Assembly: GCA_002946415.1 (NCBI GenBank)
Contig: NJPS01000034.1
Location: forward strand, 744,001 to 808,000
Direction: 5' to 3'
Origin: Rutstroemia sp. NJR-2017a BVV2
Taxonomy: Eukaryota > Ascomycota > Leotiomycetes > Helotiales > Rutstroemiaceae
Length of the DNA: 64,000 nt
Within the stretch, counting starts at the first letter, position 1; every line of letters starts with the position of its first letter. The position numbers and the translations under genes were made by a program. The notes beneath the pieces are model-generated. The model was not told where the DNA came from. It did no database searches and worked only from the letters and a program-made list of their open reading frames with translations. This document shows positions 44,085 to 55,183 of this stretch, one piece after another.

Positions 44085-44858
44085 TAATTCGGAAAAGGTT
44101 TTCATATTGAGGTTGTTTTTGCTTTCTGGCAAGGGGTTGAGTTAAACTGTGCATTCAGAATTATTGTAGTGGTGTGGCCGTGCGATAGCCAATACTCAAC
44201 CAAAATGTCTCTTCATCCTGTCCCATTGTAATGTAATGTCTTCGAAGTGATTGTGAAGCGACACGAACTTGGCGAATCAAGAAACCACAACCAACCTCCA
44301 TGAATTTACAAGGCTGAAGTAGCTTCAAACTTATTGGTTGAAGCAGCAGCGGCTCGTGGGTCCAACTGAGGTCTGTAATCTCTCAAAGGGCCAAGAGTGG
44401 GGAAGATCTCCGCCCAAGGAAGGATTCCTGTCAGCATTTAAAACAAACACAACGTCCATTACCGATGAGATAGATGAATACCCGCAGCCCAGTTGTTGTC
44501 CTCGGGTCCTCTTCTGGTCTTTGCTTTTCGACATGGTCGCTTCGTTGTTGCCTATCTATCTGCTTAATTGCCGATGCTAGGGTTATTCATAGTGATAACC
44601 GCATTAGACACCCGCTGTTGGTTGTTGGAGGGTTGCCTGAGCGAGCTCTCTGCTCCTCCATGTACCGCCCAAGTATAGTGTACGATATGTCCTAGGCATG
44701 TGGTGATGCAAGTGTAAAGACCAGACCGCTATTCCTTTCTTTCATTCTTTCCTTTCTGTCCATAGTCTTTCCTTACTCCGTTATCAACATTCGTTTGCGC
44801 ATCTCGTTTTTGTCTTTACATGCTCATATGACATCTTTGTAAAAGTCCGAAATCAACA
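44085..44858. other. Intergenic
   Basis: No gene seen. A pyrimidine-rich tract (TTTCTTTCATTCTTTCC type, near 44740) precedes the next gene and may be a core-promoter CT stretch. Confidence 0.55.
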
Positions 44859-45825
44859 ATGGCTCGATTACGCTGGCTCTATGCAGGCATTGCCGCTTCA
44901 ATATTCACGTTAACCCTTGCTGCCGATGCTTCTTCTACCTGTTGGTATCCCGATGGTGCCACCGCTGAGCCGGGTCACGTCCCATGCAACCAAACTATCT
45001 CCGGTGCCTCAGCGTGTTGCGACCCCGACGATTCATGCACTACAAGTGGTATGTGCCTAGGGGCTTCAGGCTGGGTCTATCGAGGGAGCTGTACCGACTC
45101 CGACTGGGAGTCCGACAACTGCGCGAACCAGTTTCCGAATTGCACAACAGGTAAATCTTCCAACATACCAATTCCCAACCCCATCCCCGCACCGCCAAAA
45201 AATGAAACTAACCCAACTCAACTCAGAACCAACCAGCGGAATGCGATACCGAACTTGGACCGCGCTATGGGCATGCAGTCCCCTCGGTCTCCCTCTCTCG
45301 GAATACTGCTGCGGCTACGCAAATGGAGAATCATGCTGCCCCTCGAAATTCAAACTCGGCGTCACGGGCCAGGCATTCAAGCCTGGGGACGATCAACGGG
45401 CGAAGAATATTTCCGCCGCCGCTATCGCACAATACACATCCACTAGGACCGTCTCCACAGTCTCATCTATCGCATCGTCTCCCGCCACAGCGACAGCGTC
45501 TGCGGCATCAGCTATCGCAACAGCATCTTCCACGCCGTCTGCATGTCCGGATCCGGAACTCGGAACGAAACTCGGGTTGGGGGTTGGTGTGCCGTTGGGT
45601 TTGCTAGCTGCGGGAATATTGGGGTTGCTGTTTTGGAGAGAGGCTAATAGGGGGAGGACGAAGAGTGTGCCGGATCGTAATGTTAATGCGGGGTATGCGG
45701 GGCAGCAGCATCTTGGGAATGGGAATAGGTATGATCAGGATACGATGAAGAATCAGTGGGTGCCGGGTGCAGTTCCAGTATTCGAAGCACCGCCGAATCA
45801 TCTACTGGCCGAACTCAAGGCATAA
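44859..45825 (+). CDS. Cys-rich single-span cell-surface protein
   Basis: Predicted 296-aa type I membrane protein, exons 44859-45150 and 45227-45825 joined in phase. Signal peptide at residues 1-21 (ARLRWLYAGIAASIFTLTLA). The outside part has about 14 cysteines, including CWYPDG, ACCDPDDSC and YCCGYANGESCC, and N-glycosylation sites. A Ser/Thr/Ala-rich stalk (about 190-225) leads to the membrane span LGVGVPLGLLAAGILGLLFW and a polar cytosolic tail. This layout is common in ascomycetes and resembles WSC/Mid2-type wall sensors in plan, but there is no clear WSC domain. A role at the cell wall or surface is inference. Confidence 0.78.
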
Positions 45826-46583
45826 TGAGCGAGACGTTACTGTAAATTGATGAGTGTATCAAACAACGGATATTAAGGATAGTTCAGACTACAATACAGG
45901 GAAATATTGGAGCCAAGAAATAGACGGACGTTTTGCATACACTACCCTTCTTGGGAGTATCTTATAGAGCAATAATTAGAAGTTATATCTTGTATATCAT
46001 AATTGTATATTTAAATTACAAATTTTGAGACTTTTCGTTCACCTCTCGTCCATAGCCATTCGACGGTAGCCTTTTCTTTCCTTGCCTCTGAGCAAAAATT
46101 TTCTTGCTGCTGCCGTTTTCGCGTAGCTTTCGAGCTCACCAGCCAATTCGCAAGTGCAAAGGCGCCATGTTGCCCACGTAAACATATTGCAGTTGCGCGA
46201 AGATATGCATCAATTGCCCCTGCGATGATAGTACTAAGGATAATCTCCTGAGCCCTGAACAGAAAAGATGCTGTGATGCCAGCGGCTCTATATCAAGCAT
46301 ATCTTCCCCGGATAGTTTCGAAGAAAAAGACAACTCCAGAGGTCCCTATCGACGTGCTGAGATGCCACCAGCGCCCAATATCATGAAAAGATGCTCTTCG
46401 AGATTCTCCAAAAATCAAGAAACGCCACTTCCTGTCCCATTCACAAACTGCTCCTAATCGCCAATCCACGGATAGTCGATTTCATATTTCCGAAAGCCAT
46501 TTTCCATGCACGTTAAAATTCAAATAAATCCCAGCTTCTCGTCTAACTCCCAGATTTCCTCCTCGAGACTCTCACTTCCTCCT
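45826..46583. other. Convergent intergenic region
   Basis: No gene seen; 3' regions of the surface-protein and chromodomain genes. Confidence 0.6.
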
Positions 46584-47909
46584 TTACTCTCCGTCCGTAA
46601 ACCCCAACTTTCTCTCATCCCATTCTCTCATCAACTTCCTGCCACCACTCCTCTTAACCAGCACCTTTTTCTTCATCCACTCACACTTCCAGTCTCCCGC
46701 ATAAGCAAGCAAATAGTTCCCGCCCTCCTCAAAGACGATTTTATCAATGACTCTCTTCGAATACAACGTCTTTCCCTCGGTTGTAGCTTTGAAGTCCTTC
46801 CAGCGCTTCAATCGACCAGTGTAGGTAGCGAGGGATGAACCAGAAATATTGATTGCTGGTTCCCATGATGGGAGATAGTTGCCGGTCCAATCGATGAGAT
46901 AGACGCGTTTTGCTTTACGAGAGGTACTAGTAGGGAGGATGCGGTAGCCCGCATCGAGGATGGAGTCGATTTCGTAGATCTTGCCGCGGGTATTTATTGT
47001 TGGGGTAGTGGCGGATCGAAGCCGAGCGGGACGTCTGATGGTGACGGGAGTTGGCTTAGTGGGACTGCTGGTAGGTGGTGTCACAAGTGGGAGTAAGTCT
47101 AACTTCGTTGGTTCTGGGGAGCTTATATCAGATGCTGGCGATGGTTCAGGTGTACTGTCATTTGTGATCGAGGTACTTCGATGAGATTCGACACACTCCG
47201 TACTCGAAGTGGAGATGTGACGAGCATTTTGCTCGCGGTTGGCCAGCTTCACGATGATATTTATGTCACCCATGAGTTTCTCATCAACTTCTGTAGATTG
47301 GTTGATAGAGTTAGCCGATAGGGATTGGCTATTCTGCGCAGACGAATGAGAAGCGGTAGGTTTCCCGTGGCTTGACTGAAGGTTGTGAGCATGAGACGCA
47401 GCAGCTTGAAAAAAGACTTGACTTACAGGTTTAACGGTTGGTGATACAGCAGCTGTCAATCGATCTCGAACCTTCTGCGCTCTCTGTTGTCGCATTTCTG
47501 GAGTTATCACAGCGGGTATATCTGAGCCAATAGACGACGAGGAGTCATCACTCTCTTCACCTTTGTCGGGCGAAGGAGGGCGTGACAGAACTTCATAACT
47601 TGTAGCAAGACCGACTAGACTTTTGCATCCAGTTTGGAAGATCGATCTTGAGCCAGAGATATCTGTGATGTCGTTGTCAACTTGAGTTGAAATATGACTT
47701 AACGTGCGGTGCCTTTTCTTTTCTTGGTACAACTTTGCCGCCTTAGCTACACCGGATTTCTCAACGCCATTCCGGGACGTGGTGACTGCTGTCGATTTTA
47801 GTTTGACTCTCTTTGGTGTAGTTGCGACTTTGTTGGATGGCTTTAGCGTGCCAGGTGCATAAGTTGATGGTGACATTGGGGAGGTATTTTCGTGAGTAGG
47901 ACGTTTCAA
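46584..47909 (-). CDS. Chromodomain-like protein, 441 aa
   Basis: Probable nuclear protein. The N-terminal 300 residues are low-complexity, Ser/Thr/Pro-rich and basic (TPKRVKLKS, YQEKKRHRTL, possible nuclear localisation signals). Near residue 320 a chromodomain-like stretch begins: KIYEIDSILDAGYR, then KRVYLIDWTGNYLPSWEPAI, which fits the W-x-G...(S/T)WEP core that reads methylated lysines. The remaining C-terminus (WKDFKATTEGKTLYS..., to residue 441) could be helical. No integrase, SNF2 or shadow-chromodomain motif is visible, so a retroelement remnant or HP1 is not indicated. Intronless. The match is short, hence moderate confidence. Confidence 0.68.
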   Translation of the reverse strand: MKRPTHENTSPMSPSTYAPGTLKPSNKVATTPKRVKLKSTAVTTSRNGVEKSGVAKAAKLYQEKKRHRTLSHISTQVDNDITDISGSRSIFQTGCKSLVGLATSYEVLSRPPSPDKGEESDDSSSSIGSDIPAVITPEMRQQRAQKVRDRLTAAVSPTVKPVSQVFFQAAASHAHNLQSSHGKPTASHSSAQNSQSLSANSINQSTEVDEKLMGDINIIVKLANREQNARHISTSSTECVESHRSTSITNDSTPEPSPASDISSPEPTKLDLLPLVTPPTSSPTKPTPVTIRRPARLRSATTPTINTRGKIYEIDSILDAGYRILPTSTSRKAKRVYLIDWTGNYLPSWEPAINISGSSLATYTGRLKRWKDFKATTEGKTLYSKRVIDKIVFEEGGNYLLAYAGDWKCEWMKKKVLVKRSGGRKLMREWDERKLGFTDGE

Positions 47910-48132
47910 GCTTAGTATTTGGTAGAGAGTTATGAAAGAGATAATTGGATGGACTGGTTTCTTGGGGAGTATTTTTCTTTTCAGGTCCTTCGTTGAGACG
48001 ATGTTGGTATATTGTGAAAAAGTTGTAAAGAGTAAGAAGGTTGAGCTCGAAGACTTAGGGGTTGGGTGTTGAAGTATACTAGTTTAGCTAGCGTTAGCGT
48101 AGTCGAGCCGAAAGTTGAACGGGAGAGTAATT

Positions 48133-48163
48133 CACTCATCCACTCATCCACTCATCCACTCAC
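48133..48163. repeat. Short tandem repeat, unit CACTCATC (about 3.8 copies)
   Basis: Perfect 8-bp units immediately downstream of the 48173-48901 gene stop codon. Confidence 0.85.
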
Positions 48164-48172
48164 TTTTAACTT

Positions 48173-48901
48173 TTAACTCTCTGCCATCTCTACGTCGTCC
48201 GCGTCGATGTCCTTGACTTCCACCTCATCTTCCTTGCTCACTATCTCCAAATCCTTCATTGGGAATCCCAAAGATTTAACTCGTGTAGGAGGTGGCCGAC
48301 TTAGTACAGTAGTTGACCGACTTACAGTAGTTGGACGACTTATGGTAGTTGGCCGACTTACAGTAGTTGGAGCAATATCCACTTTTTCTAGAAGTCCAGG
48401 AATCCTATGTAAGACCAAGTAAGCATTGCCACGTAGATTAGAACTATGATACGCAACACTTATGATTCTTTTCAGACTCTTGTAACTACTCAACTTCAAC
48501 ATCTCTTTGACACCATAGACTCTCGTCTTAGCCTTTCTGAGTAAGTCGGCAGGAATCTCCTGTACTACGGCATCTCCATACCTTCGAGATTCCATTCTAG
48601 CATCTTGTTCGTTCTCAAATAGGGAGATAGGAGAGCATTCTTGGTCATTCCATACTCCAGTAACCAGGATACTGGTTTTATTGTTCTCAGAGTGGTTTTT
48701 GAAATGCTGTTTGACGATTACAAGGAAGTTTTTTCGATCATTTGGCGGAGTGCCTGTGATGTCTTCGGCATCCCAGCCATCGTCCAGCGACGAGCATCTT
48801 TTCCTGGAAGAGCCATGATACTCTTCAAAGATGTTGTCTGGGCGATGAACGCGCCAAAACGATTCCGGATAAGATGAAGCAGAGATCTCAAAAGCAGCCA
48901 T
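48173..48901 (-). CDS. Hypothetical protein, 242 aa, with short TTVSRP-type repeats
   Basis: Intronless soluble protein. The N-terminal domain (SFWRVHRPDN...GWDAED) and the block ISLFENEQDARMESRRYGDA, then VVQEIPADLLRKAKTRVYGV and NAYLVLHRIPG, recall fungal DUF7587-like proteins; that resemblance is from memory and weak. Residues about 178-203 hold four six-residue repeats (TTVSRP, TTISRP, TTVSRS, TTVLSRP) encoded by an 18-bp minisatellite, followed by an acidic tail. No signal peptide or membrane span. Function unknown. Confidence 0.62.
   Translation of the reverse strand: MAAFEISASSYPESFWRVHRPDNIFEEYHGSSRKRCSSLDDGWDAEDITGTPPNDRKNFLVIVKQHFKNHSENNKTSILVTGVWNDQECSPISLFENEQDARMESRRYGDAVVQEIPADLLRKAKTRVYGVKEMLKLSSYKSLKRIISVAYHSSNLRGNAYLVLHRIPGLLEKVDIAPTTVSRPTTISRPTTVSRSTTVLSRPPPTRVKSLGFPMKDLEIVSKEDEVEVKDIDADDVEMAES
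48294..48370. repeat. 18-bp coding minisatellite, about 4 units
   Basis: Units of the form GGCCGACTTACAGTAGTT recur with small changes. They keep the reading frame of the 48173-48901 gene, encoding T-T-V-S-R-P-type hexapeptides. Confidence 0.85.
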
Positions 48902-49319
48902 AGATAAAAGGTATTATTTGTATGAATTTAGCTAACGTTACTTCTTGGTTAACGCAAATGGAGTTTCCTAAGAAAATGAACAGAAACGGGAAAGATATTG
49001 CGAATGATATGTTGAGATAGCTGCGTTGTTCAGGAACAGCTCTCGCGGAAGCAACCGCACAAACGATTTTTTATTCGACTCGTACAAAGAACTATGGCCG
49101 GGATTGCTCATAAAAGTTATCGCAGAATCGAGAGCATCAAGAACTGTTTTGATGGACTCAAAATACCGCGGTTACATGCAGCTGTGCAAATTTTCGAGAA
49201 GAAAGTAATCGGATTCAGACAACCCAACCCATTTTTTGTTACCCCAGGCGCCAGCTAAACTCACAATATATACATGAAATACGTACGTTAAATTATAAAA
49301 AGCACCATAGAATGATTGA
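48902..49319. other. Intergenic
   Basis: No gene seen; upstream region of the orphan gene and 3' region of ARG8. Confidence 0.6.
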
Positions 49320-50896
49320 TTAGTTCGGAGAATCAACCTCGCCACTCACTTGAGCTCCCTGGGGCTCCTCTGTCGGTGAAGTAACAACTGCCATCGCCTG
49401 ATCCAAAATCCTGAATCCTTCCTCAATTTCCTTCTCAGTGATCGTTAAACTTGGCACAAACCTCAGAGTATTTGTCCCTGCCGTAATGATCAACAACCCT
49501 CTTTCCCTTGCCGCAGTAACGATTGGGGTGGGATCTTGGCTCAGCTGTAGCCCGAGATGTAACCCTCTGCCTCGGATCTCTTTTACAAGTTCTGGGTATC
49601 TCGCCTGTAGTTCCTCAAAATGCTTTTTGAATATCTTGGATTTTTCGAGAACGTCCTTTTGAAGCTCGGGATCCGACAATCGAGAAACGATGTAATGACC
49701 TATCCTAGCTCCCAGTGGGTTTCCGCCAAAGGTTGTGCCATGATCACCGACCTTGATCTTTTCTGATACATTCTTGTTCACAATTGTGGCTCCGATAGGG
49801 AATCCGTTCCCTAAAGCCTTGGCGGTGGTGATAATATCCGGGTGGGCTGTCTTTGGTAGGTGCGCATGAGCCCAAAAGGTTCCTGTTCGAGAAAGTCCGC
49901 ACTGTATCTCATCATAAATGAGGACCGCATCAACTTCACGGCAGCGAGCTGCAAGTGCCGTAAGAAATTCTTCCGTTGCCACAATAACACCACCCTCTCC
50001 TTGGATAGGTTCTACAATGACGCCGCAAGTGTTCTCAGTGACTAAATCCTTGATAGCCTCTACATCATTATATGTTCCATATCTGAAGCCTGGTAGCATT
50101 GGCGCAAATGGCTTTTGATATTTTGGATTTGGTGTAGCAGATAACGAACCCATTGTTCGGCCGTGGAAAGAGTTGTGAAAAGAAACAATTTCGTGTTTCT
50201 GTCCTGATTCATCGACGACCTTTCCTGCCTTTCGTGCAAATTTGATGGCTGCTTCGTTTGCTTCGCTACCGGAATTGCAGATAAACACGGCATGTGCATC
50301 GTGCATGGAACCCGACTGTAGCGTTTTCTCAACAAGCAATTGAGACAGGGCTCCAGTCCATGGGTTGTGATATAAGTTAGAAGTATGCATAAGCGTGCCG
50401 CCCTGGAAGATGGATGCCGTTAGATGAGTCACCAAAAGGGAGCTGTTGGACTTGCTTGTTGCTTCAGAATGGATGTGATTCGTGGATCGCAGTGCCCCAA
50501 AGCATTGACTGCTATACCTGCTGTGAAATCGAGGTATTTCCTGTTCTCTACATCCCAAAGATAACAACCTTCTCCCTTAACGAACATAGGTGGTGGTCGA
50601 GCATAGGTTGCGACCATGTATGGTGCTTGTTCTGCAACGAGACGTCCAGTCGCAGAGTCTGGAGAGGGATCAGGATTTGGTAGGTTTGCTTCATTCTGCC
50701 GATGAATTTGTTAGAGGGTCCAGTGTTTGATTGAATGCTTTCTTACCTGTATATCTTGCTTGATATCGTCTGGTAGGTTGGAAGCAGCAGCCGCCGCTTG
50801 TGAGGCATTTCTTCTCAGGAAGCCATTGGTCAAAGAAGAGGCATTGGTAGCTTTCAAGCAAGCTGTTGCCCTTTTCGTAGAGAATCGAAGAGCCAT
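49320..50896 (-). CDS. ARG8: Acetylornithine aminotransferase, mitochondrial
   Basis: PLP enzyme that transaminates N-acetylglutamate semialdehyde to N2-acetylornithine in arginine synthesis, in the mitochondrial matrix. Exons 50896-50747, 50695-50456 and 50402-49320 join in phase to 490 aa. Residues 1-35 are basic and Ser/Ala-rich, a targeting presequence ([15 protein letters not shown]). Class III aminotransferase motifs: [48 protein letters not shown], and the PLP Lys at about residue 325 in TTAKALGNG. Intron 2 has no GT donor that keeps phase; a GCAAGT donor gives a 53-nt GC-AG intron with CTAAC branch site and yields [15 protein letters not shown], the expected family sequence and length. 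The Met at 50896 is chosen over 50944 because it starts the presequence. Confidence 0.95.
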
Positions 50897-53001
50897 CTCA
50901 AGTCGAATTATGTGGAACGGAAGTAAAAAGAAAAATATTATCACAATGTAGAAATGACTCTCGCAGCGGCATGTACATGCGTCAAATGTAAAAAAGATAA
51001 CAAGCGTTATCGGAGCTAATCATGCAAGGATGAAAAAAGTCTGAAAGGGTGGTGGGCTCAGGTGGGGTTGGCATGTGGCTCGTGTGTTTGAGTCTCTGCT
51101 CAGCCCCACGTTCACTTAGACAGAACCTAACACTGACCTCCACAGTTCCACCTCTTCAACCTACGCTTTATCCCAGCACTATCGCTGTCGCTCATATTCA
51201 TAGAATATGTTAGGTCGTCAGGGAAATTCCACCATGCGAGACTCAATGTTCTAGCGTCAGTGAGAGATCACACAAATCAGAAGCAAATACAGACGTCAGC
51301 TAAATGTTGGATGATTCCACGGGGGAGGAGCATATGAAATACATTTCTATCTAGCGACAGGTCTTTGTCCACCAGTCAAGGCCATCAAATTCTCTTGGCT
51401 ATTTCATCACATCATGAATTTGCATTTTCTTTTCCATCTATCCAATGGACTTGGACTTGCAGTATTCCTGCTTTTCCCTCAGGACCACAGTGGTAGTCAA
51501 GCTCACCACCACCCATACCCCAGCCAGCCAAGAAATATGCTCCAATATTTCCTTGAGCATTGAACTTGCTAGTATACTGGAACTCACCTGAGAAATCCTA
51601 TTTGTATGATTTTAAAAGTCATCCAGCATTGCAACATGTCATCTTACAAGCAAGACAAGTGTCCCATTGATCTGATACCGTGGTTGTTGTTCAAGTAATC
51701 AATGCACCCATAGAAAGCTCTCGTGTCGGGAAGACGAAACATCAGGATAATTTTAGTAAGGATAACATCAAATCGTTGGCGGGATGGAACACTTACATAG
51801 GCATCCTCAATAACATCTCTATGATGAGCTTTGCCGCATCTACCAAAGTTATGGGGATTTGCCATGTACGGGCCAACAAGTGGGAGTGCTTCTTCTGGAC
51901 TTCTCCATAGTAGGTATGGACGAAGCCCCGATCCCCAATCTTCAGGTCGCAATGAGAATCAACATAAGTTTCGTGCAGCTAACATTGCTTCTATATGACT
52001 GCTAACAACGTATTCTGTCTCGAGGTGATGGTGGAAATATTAATGTAAGCTTCAAAAATCGTCGTAATTACACTCTCGCAACTAACATCGGTGCAGTGTA
52101 GCTTCACAAATACTACAGCAGCGACTGTAACTTCGATTAGGCATCGAATCTTCAATGTAACTAGGAGTAAGCGGCAGCCTGTGCGAAATGAAGTGCAGCC
52201 CTAAGGGACGATAATTCGGATATTTGCCGCCGGGATGGTGTGTTTTGTGTCTTCAATAACCGCTGCAGGTCCTGACTTCAAGAGAGCGTTCATATACGAG
52301 TATCGGGGTACTTGATGATAGCAAACTCGATATCGACAAGAGATCCAGCTCACTTGAGACTTCCAAATAACCTTCGAAAGCATTATATAAGGCATCCATC
52401 ATACAGCTCCCCACAACGAAAGAGAAACACAGCTTAATCAGATTAGGCATTCGCCATCCGGCGGCAGACATCTATCATATTAACGCACAAAACCCATCCC
52501 CCTATCAAGTCTCTACACCCAACTAGGCAGCGTCCCACATATTCACCACTACCCTCGAATGTCGAAGGAACCGCGCGGGAAGCCTTACCCAACTAACCCA
52601 CCTGTCGTATCGCGGTAAATCCTCCTCCCCCCTCCGGCCATACCGCCATTAGCGCGGCAGCCCTCCTCGTCTCGTTAGCCAACTCCCGCATTAACGGTCT
52701 CTGGCCAGATCCCTGTGGCTGATACAAGCGGGATAGCAGTCATCAGCAAGCGGCTCGCTCCAAACCAAGGCAATTGTTTGCCCCAGATACGAGCGAGGCC
52801 GACGGGCCGGGTTGGGTCGGCTGTTGGATACGGCACGGCGGCAAGGGGGAGGGTATAAAGAATCTTGGAGGGGAATCATGGGGGAAGGTCAATACAGTTT
52901 TGTCAGTCCTTTTCTCAGCTTCTCGCATTACCGTACCGATCCAGGCCGATCACAACATTCGTTTAAGAAAATAAAAAATACAAATAAGATCACCACAGAA
53001 C
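50897..53001. other. Long intergenic stretch, no gene recognised
   Basis: About 2.1 kb with only small ORFs. No tRNA-like A/B boxes or repeats were seen. The last 200 nt are the leader of the Ser-rich gene. Confidence 0.5.
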
Positions 53002-53649
53002 ATGGAATCCCCCCGCACCCTCCGTCCCCGCAACCCCAACCTCAACTACCAAGTCGTAAAACGCACTCGTTCTCGTTCATCCTCCACAGGCTCCACGCAC
53101 TCCAAACGGCGCTCCAAACCCAAACCCATCGAAACCATCGACGCCGCAAACAAGCTCTCTCCTTCTCCTTCTTCCTCCTCCTCCTCCTCCACCCACGAAC
53201 CCCTCTTCTCCCCCTCCCTCTCCCTCCAAAAACTCTCCGTGCACTCCGAAAGCGAGTCTGAATGCGAATCCGACAGTGACTCCTCCTCCTCCTCAACCGC
53301 ACTACCCTCCCACCACCTCCACAAACCAACGACAAATTCCACAACCTCTTCTCTCGATTTCTACAAAAGAAAAATGAAAGAGCTGGCTGAGACATACCGG
53401 GAGATAGTTAATCGGGGGCTTTCTTCTTCTTCTTCTTCTTCTTCTTCTTCTTCTTCATCACAAGCGCAAGCGCAAGCACCGATTCCGAAACAAAATCAGA
53501 AGCAAAACTCATTAATCGATCCAGCCCTTCCATCTGCCACATCTTCCCCTTCATCGTCGCCGTCTTCGTCGTCGAAAAGAAATAGTCGGCATAGTCCGGA
53601 GGATATACATAATGCTAATTTACTCCTGTTGTTGCGGATGATTGCATGA
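53002..53649 (+). CDS. Ser-rich hypothetical protein, 215 aa
   Basis: Intronless ORF of low complexity: a basic N-terminus (RTLRPRNPNLNYQVVKRTRS), poly-Ser tracts, one short ordered-looking segment (LDFYKRKMKELAETYREIVN, about residues 118-137), then a 13-Ser run encoded by a TTC-type microsatellite. The ordered helix and ATG context support it as a gene, but no function can be named. The long antisense ORFs opposite are shadows of the repeats. Confidence 0.5.
   Translation: MESPRTLRPRNPNLNYQVVKRTRSRSSSTGSTHSKRRSKPKPIETIDAANKLSPSPSSSSSSSTHEPLFSPSLSLQKLSVHSESESECESDSDSSSSSTALPSHHLHKPTTNSTTSSLDFYKRKMKELAETYREIVNRGLSSSSSSSSSSSSSQAQAQAPIPKQNQKQNSLIDPALPSATSSPSSSPSSSSKRNSRHSPEDIHNANLLLLLRMIA
53421..53456. 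repeat. Trinucleotide microsatellite (TTC)12, coding poly-Ser
   Basis: Twelve perfect units read as TCT codons within the Ser-rich ORF. Confidence 0.9.
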
Positions 53650-54219
53650 ATTATTCGTGCAGTATCCGTCTTGGTTATCCATTGGTGAGATTTCCCGCGC
53701 GGGGGGGCAGGCGGTTGTGGGAAAGGAAGGAAGGATGTTGGGTGTTGGAGGCGTGGGGAAGGAGAGATATAAGCCACCATTGCTGTGGTGGCTGAGCCCA
53801 CCAGGGGTTTGCACTGTAAGATCTTACTGTACTGTAGATAATGAAACGATTGGGGAGAAATATATATGGCATATATACAAATTAAAAAAAATTAAAAGTT
53901 TGAAATAAAAAATGACGATCTGTTTTTGATATGGCGTTTTTGATATGTATTATTTGCTATGCTCCTTGTTTGGCTGTTTCGACTCGATGCTTAGTATGTA
54001 GAATATATTAGTTATGATACAAGCGTTCATGTTACTAGCACAACATCGAAGTCACACTTATAATCAATATCACAGACGATAGATGCTTTTGAGGTCCTTA
54101 ATTCGCTATACCCAAACAATCTAACCCACTATGCATACATTACACCCATTCTCCCCTTTATTCATCATGTTCCAATCCCTCAGGGCCTTGAAAACATTCC
54201 TCATGAACCCATCACCACC
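53650..54219. other. Convergent intergenic region
   Basis: No gene seen; A/T-rich 3' sequences. Confidence 0.6.
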
Positions 54220-55183
54220 TTACATCATAGCCGCACCATCAATACCGATGACCTTTCCATTAACCCACTCGCCATCCTGCGACGCCAAGAAGCACACCAC
54301 TCGCGCAATATCGATCGGGAGACCGACTCTGTGGAGGGGCGACCATGTAGCGGCATACTCGTCGACTTGGTCGTCTGTGAGGTTGGCTCCGTTGGGGATG
54401 TATTCTCTGCAGACTTTGTGGTACATGTCTGTCTTGATGCCACCTGGAGCAATGCAGTTGACGGTGATCTTCTTGTCGCCGAAGTCTAGGTTATGTTAGT
54501 GATTTGATTGGAGCATGAAAGAAAGGGGTAGGTCGTACCAATAGCCATGCATCGTACGAAAGTCTCAATGGCACCCTTGCTACCGGAGTAGACGGTGTGC
54601 ATTGGGACACCCTTAGCTTGTCCAGTGATTGAGCCCATCATGATCAAACGGCCTCCGACCTCGAGATGCTTGTATGCCTCTCTTGCGACGAAGAATTGGC
54701 CTCTGGTGTTGATGTTCATGACACGGTCGTACTCCTCCTCGGTAACATCCTTGATGTGACCGAAAGTAACGACACCAGAATTCGAGCAGACGATATCAAG
54801 CTTTCCCCATTGCTTAACGGCTTGGTCGAAAAGGTTGATGATATCAGCGACGACGGAAACGTTTCCTTTCAGGGCAATGGCGTCTGATCCTGCTTTCTTG
54901 ATGCCGTCAACAACTTCTTGAGCAGCAGCATCGCTGTTCGCGTAGTTGACGATGACTTTTGCGCCACGACGACCAAGCTCCATGGCCATCTCACGACCGA
55001 TACCACGTCCTGGGGGAACATGTTAGTAGGTTCAACAAGGCAAGCTGTGCGCCAAAAATAAAGGCAAAGGTAAGAGACCGTACCTGAGCCGGTAACCAAA
55101 GCTACCTTTCCCTTCAAGCTAGCGCTCTCAATGCCGAGAGGGCCATTGACTTGGGTGTATTCATTTGTTGCGTTGGAGCCCAT
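54220..55183 (-). CDS. Hydroxynaphthalene reductase (T4HN/T3HN reductase-like SDR, DHN-melanin type)
   Basis: NADPH-dependent SDR that in relatives reduces tetra- or trihydroxynaphthalene in DHN-melanin synthesis. Exons 55183-55084, 55009-54539 and 54485-54220 join in phase to 278 aa. Visible motifs: TGSGRGIG (31-38, split by intron 1), [17 protein letters not shown] (NNAG variant typical of this subfamily), Ser160 in [13 protein letters not shown], Tyr174 and Lys178 (YSGSK), and [20 protein letters not shown], a stretch specific to hydroxynaphthalene reductases. The final GAAMM differs slightly from the usual GGACM end, which may influence T3HN versus T4HN preference. No polyketide synthase, scytalone dehydratase or melanin regulator is in the window, so it is a stand-alone copy. 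Versicolorin-reductase-like activity is an alternative. Confidence 0.9.

Noticed and set aside
53042..53395. Arg- and Glu-rich minus-strand ORFs opposite the Ser-rich gene
   Set aside because: Produced by the TCC/TTC repeats; low complexity and mutually overlapping.
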